From positions 53,235-117,234 of the forward strand of contig CALYLX010000039.1 of assembly GCA_944990035.1 (NCBI GenBank): a stretch of 64,000 bases of DNA, written 5' to 3'. Every line of letters begins with the position of its first letter. The first letter of the stretch is position 1. Of the stretch, positions 12,283-24,822 are shown piece after piece. Both the position numbers and the translations under genes were made by a program. The notes under the pieces are model-generated. The model did not search any database and was not told where the DNA came from. It saw only the letters and a list, made by a program, of their open reading frames with translations. Source of the stretch: Clitopilus passeckerianus (lineage: Eukaryota; Basidiomycota; Agaricomycetes; Agaricales; Entolomataceae).

Positions 12283-14673
12283 TTAATGGTGTCCTTCCGC
12301 TGCATCAGACATGAGCTTCTCAATGTTGTGTTCCACAGAACCACATCCCAATAGGATCCCGACCTCTGGTTGGCCTTGGTAGAACCAGACCGATAAACCC
12401 TGAAAGCTCGGTTAGGGGGGGCTGGTTATCTACACGGAACGGAGAGCTTACTATCATCAAATAAAGCGCTATCATCGCCAATCCTTCAACCCAATTAGTC
12501 TTCGCATCTGCCGTCACATAATTTACCACGAAGCAAGCCCCTAGAAGGACTGCAATCTCGAAAGAATCTATAACAAATCAGTTTGCGGTTCCTGAATGTC
12601 CATCCGTATGGTACAACATACCGAAAAGAAGTGTCATCGGTTTGTTGATAATCCAGCCCAATAAGACGAGGAAGGGCATCCAGAACAGAATGAATTGCAC
12701 ACTCGTCTCGATTGCTTTCGCTTCAGCCAGTTCGACAGGAGGTGCAGGTTCCTTGAAGAAATGGCGAAGGATATACCGCCCAAAGTAAAGTATAGCCACG
12801 AATGCATTTGCAGCAAAGGAGACAAGTGGGAGAAGGACCGTCCCAAAGAACCTAGCATTGGATTTAGCAAAACCTCTACCACATTCAAGCAGAACTCACT
12901 CTGTGCTTATATCGGTTTGTTCCCTGACGGTCTCAATGTCATGGACTAGCTGATGGATTACAATCAATTCACGGGACCAATAATTCGGCAAGAGATTTTG
13001 ACTCACAAATTGGGTGGTGGGGGCCATAATGCCTATACAAATCAGGAGCACGACAATCAGGACATATGGGTTAGTCTTTGGTGGGTTTTGACTCAGGCGG
13101 ATCTCTTCCTCAACAAGAGCGAGTGGCGCTGATGACTCTCGATGAAGCGCCTTTTCGGGACCTGGCGGGTTGTGGAGGTAAATGCGGGAGGCAATATATC
13201 TGTCAGTTGAGGTCAATCAGTAACTCAGACTAACGGCAGGTGCAGGTTGGCGTACACGGCCAGAAGTATAAAAGAAAAGCCACGGCTCATCGCCAGAAAT
13301 TTGTGTCGCGTCGCGTCTGTGACGATGTTTCCAACAGTTGTATGCTCGTCCAATTTTTTCTCCACACCGTGGTCAAGGGCATTGAAGAAGGCCGCCGGGA
13401 ATAACAAGCTCAAAACCCTATGCAGGTCCATGTCAGAGAGGCCAGGACCACCCGAGTGAGTTGTACATACCCCATGATAAGGAGGGTTTGATTCAATTGA
13501 GTCGTGTGAGCATGCAAATCTTGATACATAATCCTCGCGCCTCCAGTCGCCCATGTAGCCCCAGGTATGAGTAGCAGGTGAAGCACAATCACCCCTAAGT
13601 GATGCGATTAGCCAATGTCAGGAAGAAATAACAATAGCGGCTCACCGACAATCGTCGATTGCAACAGTTTCAGTCTGAGAGGGTGCACCTATCAGCGTCA
13701 GGTAAACAGTGTACATGACAATGAACTTACTCGCAGTTGATCAGTAGCACAATTGCCAGGGTAGCCTCGATGCAGCTGTGGGACCCCGTCCGTCAGTACC
13801 GCTGGTTTAGAGTATTCTCCATGCAGTCTTACTTATTTAGAGTAACGGTGATCAGATCGCCTAGCTGCTTCCCGCAATAAAGGGATAACTGCTTTCCACC
13901 CCACTCGAAGAGACTTTCCAGGGGCACTAACGCAAAGAAACACACTATTATCGGGTTAGAGTAGCCCTGGAAACCACCAAGGCGGGAAAGACTCGCACAA
14001 ATAAAGGTAACAAGTCCCCATTCCATAAAGTGTGCCAGCCAAGCAAATGGAATGAAGATTACAAAAAGATTGAGCCCTTTAGGGAGTGTTGTGAGTCGTA
14101 CTGAAGACGAGTCGAAGAACTCGAACCAAGCTTACATGAAGAGAAGGCTATAGCTTGCAAGCTTTGTAGCACTCCGATTCTATTCTGTCCTCTTCTCCTG
14201 AACCTGTCCCGAAAGCTGAGGTCCGGTTGACTGGCCAACAATTCTTCCTTCTGTATTATTCTTGCTAATGTTGGACTTGAGCTTCTCCCTGCCTGGTGCA
14301 TCCCAAATGGGCTGCCCAACGACCCTTGACGTGAATGACCCGGCAAAGAGGCATAAGAAGGACCCCTAGAATGAGTGGGGCGTGCTCCATGATCGCGGTA
14401 TGGGTCGTACAATTCATACTCTTCTGCTCCGGCGCGTGCCAAGTTTGAGCTGCTATATGTGTGGTAGAGTTGGTTAGGCGTTCGTCGCGTCGTAACATCG
14501 ATCGAGCTCGAACTTCGGGACTTCAAAGGTGGCCGGCCACGTTCGTCATCTGAAGAGGCTGGGTCGTCATTGGGATGCCCTTTCACGCCACTGCCCGCGT
14601 GTTGGGCTGGCACCAGAGTAGTGGCGGACTCATTTCGTGTATGTCGAATTCCTTGGCCAAGAGAAGTGGACAT
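12283..14673 (-). CDS. CAX-like cation/proton exchanger, copy B
   Basis: Paralogue of the downstream exchanger, with the same order of blocks: a disordered N-terminus of about 180 residues, LNLFVIFIPFAWLAHFMEW, then WGGKQLSLYCGKQLGDLITV, then the first repeat LNNCIEATLAIVLL, which keeps the acidic residue but changes NAVE to NCIE. LHLLLIPGATWATGGARIM follows. The second repeat reads FFGTVLLPLVSFAANAF: the position of the catalytic acid is Asn. NYVTADAKTNWVEG is intact. All exons join in frame to a TAA at 12283-12285. The start is the ATG at 14673. The intron after FICA uses a weak GTCTTT donor. The loss of the acid suggests altered or lost transport, although the frame is fully open and under apparent constraint. 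Confidence 0.82.
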
Positions 14674-15113
14674 CACGGAGAACAGGAGCCCAGAGTTGCT
14701 GTGAGGCCTGGTGGAGTATTGTGGGACGGCAAGGCGCGGGGAAGCTTCATTAAGAGTGTTTTGAGAACCATATCACAAGAAGCATGCTAAACCGAACAGA
14801 GGAGGTGTTGAAACTGCGACAACTTCAAGTATCGGGCAGGAGAAGCCACCGGCGCTCTGTCCCCGCGTTTCCGAGCCTTGCAACACTTAAAAGTACTCGT
14901 TGATCAGGGTTTATATAAATCGTTGAAATGCAATGGAAAAGTGGGGCCAACCGAGGCCTGTTACGACAACGTGTATCGGTTATGGGCTGTACCAGAGATG
15001 ATAACTCACAAAAATCTTACTTGACTACCAAATTGTACACCACGCCCAACTTCAATCCATATAATACTAATAAGTCAATATCTTACATACGGCAGTGACT
15101 CTTATTTAGATAT
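14674..15113. other. Promoter side of exchanger B and 3' flank of the glycosidase
   Basis: About 440 bp upstream of exchanger B on the minus strand, reaching the 3' end of the next minus-strand gene. A TATA-like TATATAA lies near 14912. No further gene is visible. Confidence 0.4.
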
Positions 15114-16639
15114 CTAGGGGTGGGAGCCCTTTCCGACCGCTGGCCGTTTTGAATCTGACAAGTGCTTCTGCCAATCCCTGTGTGCTGCGTGAAGCAATAA
15201 GACAAACGCCTGGCTCTCTGGGCTGTGTTCTCCCTCTTTGAGGGGAACATTGAATGCGATAGGATCAACGGAACCCTGTACCCAGCCATCTTTGTCGATG
15301 TGGGCCTTGACGAAGGCTAATGCCTTGTCGGCCGCAAGTACGGGCTTTGAAACAGCGGAGGTGGCGTTGAAAGTAGCCATGCGGTACGTGACAGAGGCAA
15401 GGAGAGCAGTGGAGGCAGTATCAGCGAAAGACAAGGGTTCGTCAATCACGTTAAGAATACTTCCATCCGTTTCCTGTGCAACGAGGTCAGTTATTTTTAT
15501 CATTGCCAGAAAACGAGACTAGCCAAACCTGTCTAGCCCATGCCGCGTCAGTGATTTCGCCGATCCATTGGGTAAGGTTAGCCTGGTGTCCAGCAAATCG
15601 ATGTCCTTGCGAGGAATGATTGAATGTTTGAAGAACTCGAAGCATTCCTGCTGCCGCCCAAGCATTACCTAAGGGGAGGAGATATCAGTACGGTATTAAT
15701 CGGCCCGGCAAAGTGTGGTGCACCAGTAGCCCAGTGAGTGTTATCCTGATAATTGCCCAAGGCTATATGTCTCCAGAGGCCGGAATCGTCCTTCAGTGCA
15801 TCGCGATAGAGCCGGCATTGATCATAGGCTGTTTGCATTAGGTCACGTCCATATTGGCCGCCTTGTAATGCGCCGTAGTATGCGATGTACGGGGGCACCA
15901 TGTACACGAAGTCAGCCCTGTGGGAATCTCGAGTCAGAACACGTCCTTTTTACAGGATCCAAAGTTTTACCAGAGCTGGACCTGATCCTCGCGGTGTGAA
16001 ATAGCCCCTGTATTTGACCGGGGTACTTGAGTTAGAAGGTGGCGAAGTTGACCACTTGCAGCGTCCGCAAAGACGTCCGATTTCTTGTCTTGCCTTGTGT
16101 AGTTGGCTAGAAGAACTGCGACACCAATGCCTGCAAAGTACCAAAGTGACGTCAGCGGCGAACTCAAGCCGGTAGAGACTCCACAGACTGGCAGGATCTG
16201 CAGCGGAACCCTGGTTTGCAATCAAAGGGAGGGAGTCGGCTGGCTTGTTCGATATGGTGCTGACGTGCGGAATTTAGTAGGCACGTTCGTGACAGGAAGG
16301 GTGAAAACATCTTTGCCTACTTTGCAACAATGGTCAAGACATCTGATGCATTGTACGTGGAATTTAGCCGCGACGGCGGAGGAAACGCGGACTGTTGGAA
16401 AACGGATAGGGCTGGCCAGAAAACTTCCGTGAGGGCTTCTGCGGCTGTTCCAAGCTCCCAACTACATACAAAAGGATGAGTACCAAAGAACACCACTATC
16501 TCTTTGATCGAACGCACCTTGCTTTCGCACTCTCTAAAAGCCCTGCTCGCACATTTGCAATCGTCTGGTTTGAAAAGCCAGTTTGAACTGGTGCAAGTGC
16601 TCGCGAGGCGAGTAAAAGGCCTTTAATCCAAGGAGCCAT
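15114..16639 (-). CDS. Six-hairpin glycosidase (GH105/GH88-like), probably secreted
   Basis: The protein starts MAPWIKGLLLASRALAPVQT, a plausible signal peptide. The blocks ASDVL near residue 85, ADFVYMVPPYIAYYGAL, YDQCRLYRDAL, DDSGLWRHIALG and HWATGNAWAAAGMLRVLQTF are those of fungal six-hairpin glycosidases. These are related to unsaturated glucuronyl/rhamnogalacturonyl hydrolases that finish degradation of pectin-like fragments. FADTASTALLASVTYR near the C-terminus closes the barrel. I predict six coding segments. The final exon starts after a GTTTGG donor/CACAG acceptor and ends in TAG at 15114. Substrate cannot be deduced. ATG at 16639 was chosen because it gives the signal peptide. Confidence 0.82.
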
Positions 16640-17329
16640 ATGGTTTAGAGAAAGAGGGCAGCATGTTTCGAAGCAATGTCAGGGTATTTATGAGGCCCTC
16701 ACCCGGTTTCTCGAAGATAATTTGATGACATGATGAGCATATGGTTGATCTTCGGCCGTGGCGGAATCATCTTGGCAGGACTTGGGTACGTTGGAGTTTG
16801 CTCGAAGTATTTCTTTGCACCCTAAATTCCAGATCGCGGATCCTCTGCCACATGGATCGCAGTGAACTTTTCCTTGGCCACAGCCTCACACAGAGTCACC
16901 AGAGCAGTTGCATTGGTCGCCTGTCCGTATGCTAGCCACTTCACTGCGAACACATCCCATGATGCATGATGTCCACAAGGCGAACCTTCAGGGAGCAAAA
17001 AGGAACATCTGTCTGTAGAATATGACGAAATGAAGGCCAATTTTCCCAAGGTTCCTGGGTTGCCTCGGGCAGCCCCCTGTCAGAGATTTCTCCGTGCGTT
17101 GGAGCGGGCCCAGATAATCATGAGAGTGGTAGCGGAAGCTTTGATCGCGCGTCAGATTCGAACAAGCGAGGAAGACTGTATCAAGGGAAGCTTATGCAAA
17201 ACAGCGCCAAACAGCTTACCACAAGGCCTTGCTGACGGTCTGGTGAAAGCGCGTTAGGCCACGAACAACCTCAATCTTCTCAATTTCTTGCTTACGACTC
17301 TGCACGCATCCAGGTCTGCGCGTTCAAGC
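16640..17329. other. Divergent intergenic region (glycosidase / THO2)
   Basis: About 690 bp between two divergent genes. The minus strand has an open stretch at 16822-17049, and a short ATG frame beginning at 17330 whose residues LDACRVVSKKL recall the start of an F-box. I could not join these into one frame across plausible introns, so they may be a decayed F-box-like gene or chance. It is otherwise promoter sequence. Confidence 0.4.
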
Positions 17330-20300
17330 ATGGATGTAATCAGCAAAGTACGAAGCTTTCTGGAGTCATGGTCGAAAGGAGGAGAGGCAGACTGGTGCGC
17401 TCTCAGTTCATAGTCAAAAGGACCTGCCTGACCTGTGGCGTAGCCGACAATACCTCTTTACTCCCCATTGCAATGCTTTCGATTCCACATCCGCAGATAT
17501 CTTGGCCACAGCATATAATACCATTGTATGCTCAGCGTTGCAGACATGGAGCCATACACCGGTGCTACAACCTCTGGTTGTAGTCGACTTCATTCAATCA
17601 GTCCTTAGTGGACTTCCGTCCTCTTCTGCGACGGCTTCGGGGACAAACGCCGTTACGGTCGCCTTTGGAGAAATTCTTGTTGATATGATATGGTCGATAG
17701 ACGGAGAGCTGGACGAAAACTTAGCCGAGTGCAAGAGCACACTTGCCACCTTGGGAGAGCACAGCGCTTCCGAGAGCATCAAACATAAATTGGAGGCACA
17801 GAAAACCTCTACTGAAAGAGACAAGGAAGGGATTCAACAGATTGTTAGGCGGCTTCTTGTGAGTACTGAATGTTACACACGGTTGTGGCTCCCCTCATGT
17901 TTATCCCAGGAACTTCGCCTCGTTGACCCGGCATTATGCAGGGAGCGTCTCGATGCCGCAACTCTTGCAGGCGTCGGTCTTATACAGGATAAGGCTGCCT
18001 TGGAAAAGAAGGAAATAAGAACAAGAACAGGATTGTTGTGAGTTTCTTACTTCCTTGCATTCACCTGCCCGCTCACAGAAACTTGGCTAGCTATAAGCAA
18101 AACAAGTTCAACTTGCTTAGAGAGCAGTCCGAAGGTTACAGCAAACTGATTGTTGAACTGGAGAGCAATCTTGGCCCGTCTCATTCGCTATCGACTGGCC
18201 GTCCCACGGAGAGCTCCCTGACCATTGAATGTCGAGCTCGGCCTGTTTGGGAGAAAATCATCAGTCTCGTCGGCTACTTCGACCTTGATCCAAATCGTGC
18301 ACTTGACCTCATTTTGGACGCTTTCTCAGTCCATCTTGGGACTCATTGGAGTTTCTTCCTCATGCTCCTCTCCTTCTCTCCCTGGGCGGGCTCATACGAA
18401 CCTCGCGTCGAAGGTGGGATGACTGTCGATCTACCTGTAGGTACCTTCCAGGGTAAATCTTTCGACGAAATTCTTGCTCTTGCAAATGGAGACTCTTCCG
18501 CCTCACCTGCTGCTGGCTTTAATTCGCATGTATTGGCACAAGTCCTTGGTTTCAAGTTCAGTTATTATCAGGTTAGCATCGACCCTTTCTTCTTGGGGAC
18601 TGATAACTAAATCATCTCTAGAATCAAGAAATTCCCGAGCTGGTTCCAAAAAACCTCTATATGACAACAGCAATCTTAATCCGTGAAGGTTTTATCACCT
18701 TGGAGGATATTTATCCGCATGTATGTCCTATTTCTGATTGGATGTTGTGCCTAATTGACAACCTCTTAAAGCTGTATCCTATGGACGAGGACATGGGTAA
18801 AACTCGGGAGGAGTATAATAGCGAGGTCCAATCTCGAATTGTTGGAGCTAAAGTTAGTCAATTAGCCATGGCCGGGCCACTCGAATCTTCTGGCCCTAGC
18901 TCAAAAGCAAAGCCTACTCCCTCTACCCCTGCACCTGAGACTAAGAAAGCCCCGCCACTCAAGGAGCTCAACCAAAAGGCAGGATTACTTGCAAGCCTCC
19001 TCGCTGTCGGGGCGCTCGAGCCTGCCATTGCAATCCTCACTAAATTCCCCTGGCTTGTTGACAGCCACCCCGAAATTGCAGACCTCTTGATCCGGGTACT
19101 CAATCATTCCATCGCCCGTTTGTATGAGCAAATCGTGATGTCTGAGGAAAGGAATCTAGGCTTTTCTCAACCTAGAGCACGATACGGAAAGACAGGCGTC
19201 ATACCCCCTCCAGTTCGGAAGCCCTCATTGACTCTATGCGCCCCGACGCCTCCTAGTACAAGCACTACCGACTTTGTCTTCTTCTTCCCCGATTGGTACA
19301 AGCGAGTGCCAGTTTGTACTGGACTGAACGACTTGATGGACGTTGCAGAGCCTCTCATGAAGTTCATCGGTGTCCACCTCCATCGTGACAACCCCCTGAT
19401 GACTCGCCTTGTTCGGCTTGGAAAGCACCACGTACAGTTCACTGTGAGTGACAAGTCACTTTCGGGAGTTCACTACTGAGATCTATCTAGATGCCTGAGC
19501 AAACGAATAAGACCGCCAATGAACTACCTAATCAAGAGGACCCAGTCCTGGTTTTCTGGCTTAAGATCCTCCGGGCGTATCTCCTTCCGTCGCTCTCCCT
19601 TGTTCGAGGAAATGCCGTATGCCAAGTTGAGATCTGGTACCTCCTCAAGAACTATGAATTGAATACAAGATGGCGCTTATATGGGGAATGGAAAACAGCC
19701 ATGTACAACTCTCACCCGGAACTACGGATTCGTCGAATTCAAGCAGAGCGTGAATCAAAAGGCATTCTGCGACGCCTGTCTCTCCAGACAGTCAACTCCC
19801 TTGCGGGGCAAGCAGGGAAACTGGCACACTCCAACCCCTGCATTTACTTCAGCAACGCAGTTGGCCAGGTCATGGCATATGACAACCTGGCGGAAGTTGT
19901 GATTCTTGGCCTTCGTCATTCTACTCACATGGATCTTGATGTTCTTGTATTCATCTTGTTGGATGCATTGGCAAATCCGAACAAAGATCGTTTGAAGGAG
20001 GATGGGGTGAATATCTCTGATTGGTTGCAAAGTAAGGTTTATGTCAAATCCGTCGGAATGATGCTTACAATGTCTCAGGTCTTGCCTCCTTCACTGGCAT
20101 GCTTTTCAAAAGGTTCCAAACAACCTTAACCCCGCTCTTGACATACATCGTGAACCAGTTGTTTAAAGGACAGACTACCGAGCTCCTTGTTCTCCAACAG
20201 TTGATTTGGAACATGGCTGGCATTGAGCCCCTCCCCACACTCTCTGACGATCAAATCACGGCCATGGCTGGAGGTCCATTACTTCGCATCGAAGCTCTGG

Positions 20301-23300
20301 CTTCCAGTACGCGTGGCGCTCTAGCCGACCTCACCGACAACACTCTTCATACAGCTACTCTCAGGCTTGGCAGGAGCTTGCTTGATTCTGGCTTAGCTTT
20401 GCCTCTGCTCATCCAGGTGGCCCAATTGCGAGAGTCATGTGTATTTACTGCATCTGCGACGCATCTCAAATCTCTGGGTAGTCTCTATGACACGGTGGGT
20501 TTGGCTGCATTTGTGGTTTCTTCTGGGATCGTGCTCTGATACATTCACCTAGACCCATGGCGTTTTACTCCAGTACTTGGAACTACTGAGCTCGTCGCAT
20601 GCTATAACGCCAGAAGATTATGAAATGAAGCTTCTTCCTTCTATAGGAGAATTGGGTGAAGTCTATGGGATCTCCGCCCCAATCTGCATGCAGGTACTTC
20701 GGCCTGTACTTCATCATAAGCTTCTTGTAGGTTTCTTAATTCTTTCTGACTCCCTCGCTTTTATGTATGAGCCGCCAATCAACAGAAGTTAGCGCTAGAG
20801 CAGCATGCCAGAGAAAGGATTGCAGGCGAGGAAGCCGAAAAGCGACTCAAAGCGGCACTTACAGCTAAGAGAGAGCCCGTTACGCCCCGGACAGCATCCC
20901 CATCATCGAACAACGCTACTACTGACACATCATCTGAATCCAAACTTCAAGCTGAAGATTCAAGCGGACAGAAAGACGAGGTTATGGCGGATGCCGAACA
21001 AGCTCTGTCGTCCACGCCGCCAGTGCTGGAGGTATGAAAGATGGAGTCTGGATACATATTCTTGTAGACTCAGTCCGATTGCAGAGCCCTTGGATTCCAG
21101 ACCTTGCTGCCCTTTTTGATGACGTGAGGAAGATTGCTCCAGGCAACAGTTTCGATATTATTGGGTTTGTCGCATCTCCAGTATGCCCAGAACATTCACT
21201 GACATTTACCTTAGACCCGGTTTCTACACCACTTTCTGGCAGCTTTCGACTTACGACCTGTCCCCGCCGTCTACGAGATACGATCAACATATCAACGCCC
21301 TCATGCAGCAAAGCAAAGCAGCAGACGCCGCATTCGCCGAAGCAGATCGCTCAAGAGATCGAAGCCAACGAGCTGGTGCCCAAGCACATCGCAATCGCAG
21401 AGATCACTTCAATAAAGTCTCCTCCAACCTGACGCGAGAATTCCGAGAGCAAACCTGTTCTCGAGCATTCACCTTGAAACGACTCACACGAGAGAAACCC
21501 CATTGGTTTGCACATGGTAAGTTACCCCCACGCTCAACAACTACCTCTACTTACTCTATCCTCAGCACCGAAAGCACTACCGCTTGTCAACGCAGTCATC
21601 GAATATTGCCTACAACCTCGATGCGTCATATCCCCCATGGATGCGGACTTTTGTGCCCAGTTCATAAAAGTACTGCACACTCAAGGAACCCCAGGTTTCC
21701 ATACGTTGATGTGCTATGACAGGGTCAGTCGCCTATGATTGACTAATCCTCAAATACTGATTATCTTTCTTCAGCTGCTTGGTGATCATGTTAAGGTCGT
21801 GTTGTTCTCCTGCAGTGAATATGAGGCACACAATTATGGTAAATGCAGCCCCTGGCCGAGTTTGATGACCGCTAACATCATCCCTAGGACGGTTCCTTCT
21901 TGGTATCCTCCAGGACTTGCACAAGTGGCATAAGGATGAAGCACTATATCTTGCTGACAATCGAACGAAAATTGGGGGCAAACCTTCATACAATCCTGGG
22001 ATGCAACGATCCTGGTCTAATAAGGCGGTGACTCTGGATAGCCTTCTAAACTGGGGCGATTTCCAGAAGGTTTTACGCAAGTGGCACAAAAAACTTGCAA
22101 AGGTGTGATTAATTCCGACTTCAGCGCGAACGTATTATGAATCATCTCAAACCCAGTGCTTCCTCGATTGCCTGCAAACCGGGGAATATATGCATGTGTA
22201 CAACACAATCATAGTACTGAAGGAACTTTTGCCCGTGCTCCCACTCTCCGCCGTCGCTCTCACCGGTTCAGACATAGATTCTGCTATTGAGAGTCTAATA
22301 AAGACGGAGACCCGTGGTGATATCAAGACCCTGGCTGCAGCGTAAGCCTGGCTATTTCCTCTTTGAAGAAACCAGCGTTCAAAGCGATTTTAGCTATCAT
22401 GCAGGTCTTAAGCAGAGACGTTCGGATTGGGTGACACCGAAGACCAAAGTATGCTACTTGCCTTTCACTTCATGCTTTCCTCCTGACGCCAGTTAATAGA
22501 CGATAGCTTCTTCACAACCCCTATCGATGTCCAGACCTGCAGATAGGTCCCGTGCATCAGCTGCACCGCCCACTGGCCCTAGTGCCCAGTTGGCTTCGGA
22601 AGCAAGGCGCTCCACTGGGGCACCTACTTCGGCACCATCGGGACCAAGAGCACTCCTCACTGGTAGTGGCTCAGAAAGGCAACTTACAAATGGTGTAACG
22701 TCAACGAAGATGAGCATAGACAGGTTGGTGGCGAATTGGAATCGTTCACTCACCCACTTAATCTTCTACATAGCATCCCACGCCCTGAAGTCATCAAACG
22801 CATTCGACCAGATGGCAAGAGTTCTTCTCCCAACCCCCCCGGAGATGCCACCAACCCTATGCCAGAATCTTCACGCCCACCTGTACCCCAACAAGTCAGC
22901 GAGCTCAGGAAGGAAGAATCATCGCAGCCATCGCGTCAGAGCAGTCCCACTCAAGGACGAAACTCGCCTATACCCCAATCAGTGTCCAGCGGGCTTGCTA
23001 AAGTTTCCCAGTCTCCGAATGCTCACTCAGCTGAAGTCCGACCGGATCCTTCGGGTGACATGCCTCCACCCTCTGTTCCCAGTCAGACACTTTCTGCTCA
23101 GGAACTGAGGGAAACCGCAAAGTTGACAACCAACCGGAACGAACGTCCCGACAGCGGCCGTGGCGGCGGCGGTTCAGGTGCACCTTCTCCCCGAATTCGC
23201 TCCCCATCTCCTGCAGGAAGTCGGCCCGGAACTCGGAATGCCAGTGCCGACAGCCGTCATAGTGGTGGTCGGTCGCGCTCAGACCGGGATGCAGAACGCA

Positions 23301-24539
23301 GCGATGACCGCCGAGGAGACCGAGACGATAATAGAAATCTGGCCCGACGCGACAGCCTGACCCATACTCGCGATAAACGTGACCGAACTCGAGACAACGA
23401 AAAGGACGACAGAGACCGAGATCGGGACCGTGGTCGGGAGCGTCACGGGGATAAGGAACGCGATAGAGATTCGCATTCGGAGAGAGGGAAAGATCGTGAA
23501 CGAGACCGGGATAGAGAAAGAGATCGGGATAAAGATAGGCATCGCAGAGGCGACGACAAAGACCGCGACAGAGATTCAAGGAAAGACCGCGAGGCAGGGT
23601 CAGCGTTGGAAGGGCTTCCGCCACGACCTGACACGAGTGCCCGACACAGAACTCAGAGCGGAGAAGATGGGCTCGGCAAGCGGCGCAGAGGTGAAGACGA
23701 GGTAAATCACTGAAAGCATATTGGAGTCACCTAGAGAGATCACTGATTTTCCTCACAGACCGAGAGAAGTTCCAAGCGAGGGTCGCGACATCGCGAAGAC
23801 CGTGGAAGGAGGGGCGGCGATAAGGATGGCCACGAAAGAGGTAGAGACTCAGACCGAAGGAGGCGGGATAGAGATGAAGGAGGTGATAGTGAAAATAGAC
23901 CGTCCCATGCTTCTGATAAGGTACGGATGCCTGCTTGACTTGGAAGATGGCTTGTTGTCTTTACACCGTTTACTTCAGAATGACAGGCGCTCTACTGCTG
24001 ATTCTCTAACTCCCTCGTCAGCAAAAGCACCTCCGCCTTCCGCACCTAGAGCCATGTCATCATCAGACCAGCCACCAAGGGGAACCAAATCAGAACCATC
24101 TTCTGGTCGAGACCATCCCCGCGATAGGCATAGTACCAATGGTGCAGCTCCTGCAGGCTCACATACGGATAGTGGCACTCAGTCTTTGCAATCCCGGATA
24201 ACGGCAGCGAGAACGCCCCCTAGCGGCCCCCAGCATTCACACCGAGACGATGATCGTGATCACAGAAAACGGACCGTATCAGGTACGTTGTCACCTAAAC
24301 TTTGGGGGTGTATTTCAAATCTCATATGTACCTTGAAAATAGATCGAGAGCAAGACTCCAGTGGACAATTGGCACCCGTCTCTGGCTTACCAGGTGGGGA
24401 CCTCTTGTCGCAACCTCCCAAGAGGCCTCGCATCGACAATAGGAATCGCTATGGCGGCAAGCAACCACACGGCAATAGCGGTCTTGCTCGAAGGACACTT
24501 CCCTTGGATGAGGACAAAGCCCGGAGCCGGAGGAGCTGA
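17330..24539 (+). CDS. THO2: THO complex subunit 2
   Basis: Scaffold of the nuclear THO/TREX complex, which couples transcription elongation to mRNP packaging and export. I predict about 18-20 exons and roughly 2,080 residues. Exon 1 (17330-17394) encodes MDVISKVRSFLESW and is joined by a 49-nt intron with a CTGAC branch point to 17444, giving GGEADCRQYLF. Family blocks follow in order: ILVDMIWSIDGEL, SYKQNKFNLLREQSEGYSKL, LLAVGALEPAIAIL, SPWIPDLAALFDDVRKIAPG, PGFYTTFWQLSTYDLSPPS, FSCSEYEAHNYGRFLLGIL and QRSWSNKAVTLDSLLNWGDF. The last 500 or so residues are disordered and contain a long RD/RE/RS-rich tract at about 23250-23600, like the charged tails of metazoan THOC2. The stop is the TGA at 24537. 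Confidence 0.92.
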
Positions 24540-24822
24540 GAGGATCGATTAAGTTTAATCTTCCCTTAATTGGCCGACGGACGAGTAGCGTATGTGTAAA
24601 TTAGTAGTAATTGCAGAGATCCTGTTGAATGATCGGTTGGTGAATACAATAGTGGTTGGTAAACCCTTCCTCCCGTTTTCCCTTTGCCCACTAGTGAGTG
24701 GAGCGTGTATTGATACAAGAGCAGTTATAGGATGAATTATAGTACAAATGTGATACTGTAATAGATCAGTAGGCACCGGCGCGAGTGGAATCGCACAGTT
24801 GGAGGTATAGGAAGGGACCCTT

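Noticed and set aside
17395..17413. 19-nt intron in THO2 exon 1 (GTGCGC...CATAG)
   Set aside because: Too short for the spliceosome; extending to GCGTAG at 17443 gives a normal 49-nt intron with a CTGAC branch point and the conserved EADCRQ join.
22998..23624. 208-codon minus-strand frame opposite the THO2 tail
   Set aside because: It is a mirror of the RD/RE-rich repeat codons on the coding strand.
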